From JAUILH01 sp964230215 (GTDB lineage Bacteria; Bacteroidota; Bacteroidia; Flavobacteriales_D; JAUILH01), in assembly GCA_964230215.1 (NCBI GenBank), contig CAXRGQ010000006.1, positions 613,522-677,521 on the forward strand: DNA of 64,000 bases, in the 5' to 3' direction. Of this stretch, positions 62,960 through 64,000 are shown one piece after another; the first letter of the stretch is position 1, and the number at the start of each line of letters is the position of its first letter. A program made the position numbers and the translations under genes. Under the pieces are notes generated by a model, which was not told the DNA's origin, did no database searches, and saw nothing but the letters and a program-made list of their open reading frames with translations.

Positions 62960-63397
62960 ATGAAAAGATTTCTACTAGGCGCATTATTGGTATTCGGATT
63001 AATTTCGGCGTCATCAAACAACACATATGGTCAAACATGTCTTGACGCATATAAGAAAGTATTTAAAGAAAGAGGAGCTGATTTGGTTGCAGATGGTATG
63101 CACCGCAGCGTTATCATCGCATTAGAAGAGGAAGGCGAAACTGTATGCTTACTTGGTAAAGCTAGAGTTGAGGGCTTAAAAGTAACTGCAATATTCATCC
63201 AATTCGAAGATGACAGCTATGAATTATTTGAAGGACAAGATTTTAAAGTTCCTTACGGAGTAAACGTGAAAAACGGTATTTCTGAGCCATGGGAAACTAA
63301 AACCAATCAAAAAATATCTGTAATTTTTAAAGACAGTATCAAGCCGAAAAAGAAAAAGTACAAGCAGGCACCAAAAATTGATCCAAATAGTCTTTAA
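62960..63397 (+). CDS. Small secreted protein of unknown function
   Basis: 145 residues with a signal peptide (about 1-24, ending NNTYGQ). The mature part has a single Cys near its N-terminus and one in VCLLGKARVEG, an acidic strand segment (FIQFEDDSYELFEGQ), and a basic tail (KPKKKKYKQAPKIDP). It starts with its own possible promoter (TTG-N20-CAAATTTG, one mismatch) and ends at a strong terminator, so it is a single-gene unit. I recognise no family. Confidence 0.6.
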   Translation: MKRFLLGALLVFGLISASSNNTYGQTCLDAYKKVFKERGADLVADGMHRSVIIALEEEGETVCLLGKARVEGLKVTAIFIQFEDDSYELFEGQDFKVPYGVNVKNGISEPWETKTNQKISVIFKDSIKPKKKKYKQAPKIDPNSL

Positions 63398-63421
63398 TTT
63401 TTAAGCACTCATATAATATTG

Positions 63422-63449
63422 AAAGGGATGTGTTAACATCCCTTTTTTT
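63422..63449 (+). terminator. Rho-independent terminator
   Basis: A 10-bp perfect stem AAAGGGATGT/ACATCCCTTT with loop GTTA is followed by a run of T through 63449. It ends the small secreted protein transcript. Confidence 0.85.
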
Positions 63450-63582
63450 ATGCCCTATTATGTGCTTACGGGTTGTTTATGAACACCTTCCTTCATTCGT
63501 ATGGTTATAAGCTTGTAAAGTAGCTTATATTCTAATTTAGGGTGTGATTTAATTGAATGAAACGCTCTTTCAGAACTTACTG

Positions 63583-63613
63583 CAAAAAATAAGCGCCCAA
63601 AGTGGGCGCTTAT
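63583..63613 (-). terminator. Rho-independent terminator
   Basis: An 11-bp stem ATAAGCGCCCA/TGGGCGCTTAT with a 3-base loop is followed on the minus strand by TTTTTT. It lies 26 bases after the stop of the T9SS cargo gene at the window edge. Confidence 0.85.
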
Positions 63614-63639
63614 CTATATTATATGTTGTGTGTAATCTA

Positions 63640-64000
63640 TTACTTGAGTAGCGTTACATGACCTCTATATTCATGCTTCTCACCTGTTACTTCACTCTTA
63701 ACTCTCAACAACCACACATATACATCTGTCTTAGCCATCTCGCCTGAGTTAATGTAGGTTCCATTCCATCTATCGTTTAAGTGATGTGATTCAAAAATAA
63801 GCTGACCCCATCTGTCAAAGATTAAGAACTCATAAGACTCTGGTACATGACCACTAATTACTGGTCCAAAGTCATTGTTATGTATATCTCCATCTGGCGT
63901 GAAGGCATTCGGTACATACACTAAGAACTCATCATTGATAATGACTGGCTTACAAATAGTGTCGTTACATCCGTCTGTTGTGTATGCTATCAAACATACC
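63640..64000 (-). CDS. T9SS cargo protein, C-terminal end (5' cut by window)
   Basis: The frame is open to the window edge, so this is only the last ~119 residues of a probably large secreted protein. It starts in what looks like the end of a PKD repeat (VCLIAYTTDGCNDT) and then has a complete CHU_C sorting domain: YVPNAFTPDGDIHNNDF, FLIFDRWGQLIFES, DRWNGTYINSG, VYVWLLRVKSEVTGEKHEYRGHVTLLK. Secreted by the type IX system and attached to the cell surface. Useful as an intact comparison for the split locus at 14.4-20.3 kb. Confidence 0.88.
   Translation of the reverse strand, partial: VCLIAYTTDGCNDTICKPVIINDEFLVYVPNAFTPDGDIHNNDFGPVISGHVPESYEFLIFDRWGQLIFESHHLNDRWNGTYINSGEMAKTDVYVWLLRVKSEVTGEKHEYRGHVTLLK

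Overview
The window is chromosomal DNA of a Bacteroidota member, most likely a marine Flavobacteriales-type bacterium. The evidence is a PorT-like and a PorP/SprF-like type IX secretion (T9SS) protein, two gliding-motility-type C-terminal sorting domains, the lipoprotein TamA variant TamL, Na+/H+ antiporter NhaD, low GC, few Shine-Dalgarno sequences, and promoters of the Bacteroidota form TTG-N(17-23)-TAnnTTTG. No species is assigned.

Layout. 1-6.6 kb: housekeeping and envelope genes (ddl, porT, a COG2509 flavoprotein, an SpoU methyltransferase, tamL). 6.6-11.4 kb: a sulfur/persulfide block on the minus strand (OprD-like porin, rhodanese-thioredoxin lipoprotein, MBL-double-rhodanese enzyme, TauE/SafE exporter). 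Three of its transcription units share a GTAACnnnnGTTAC palindrome at the same distance from a -7 box. 11.5-20.3 kb: rhlE, a repeat-filled gap, and a T9SS locus in which a 1768-aa PKD protein has lost its sorting domain, while the next gene encodes a signal peptide fused to the missing half FN3 and the sorting domain, followed by a PorP/SprF-like gene. 20.4-30.3 kb: signalling genes (LytTR regulator, 1501-aa PAS/GAF LytS-type kinase, SpoIIE phosphatase, TPR kinase plus NarL-type regulator).

30.3-43.9 kb is accessory. It holds an AbiE type IV toxin-antitoxin pair, a REP-associated tyrosine transposase (RAYT) with REP-like inverted arms, related dispersed intergenic repeats, a decayed outer-membrane gene and a GIY-YIG gene. 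Next comes a 9-kb integrative element in the 3' end of tRNA-Val(UAC), with 46-bp att repeats, a tyrosine integrase, an excisionase-like HTH protein, an SF3 helicase/primase module and a few unknown cargo genes. No relaxase or conjugation gene is visible.

44-64 kb is core again: an apparent minus-strand operon gdh-nhaD-exbB-exbD-tonB-folC, anmK divergent from an acyl-CoA dehydrogenase, proC-SDR-propeller histidine kinase, an acyltransferase, pheT, a YifB/ComM ATPase, a gmhA-like isomerase, a small secreted protein, and the 3' end of another T9SS cargo gene leaving the window.

All assignments are by reading motifs; no database search was run. The most interesting items are the split T9SS adhesin, the shared sulfur operator, and the RAYT with its related REP-like repeats, one of which supplies the last codons of the AbiEii toxin.
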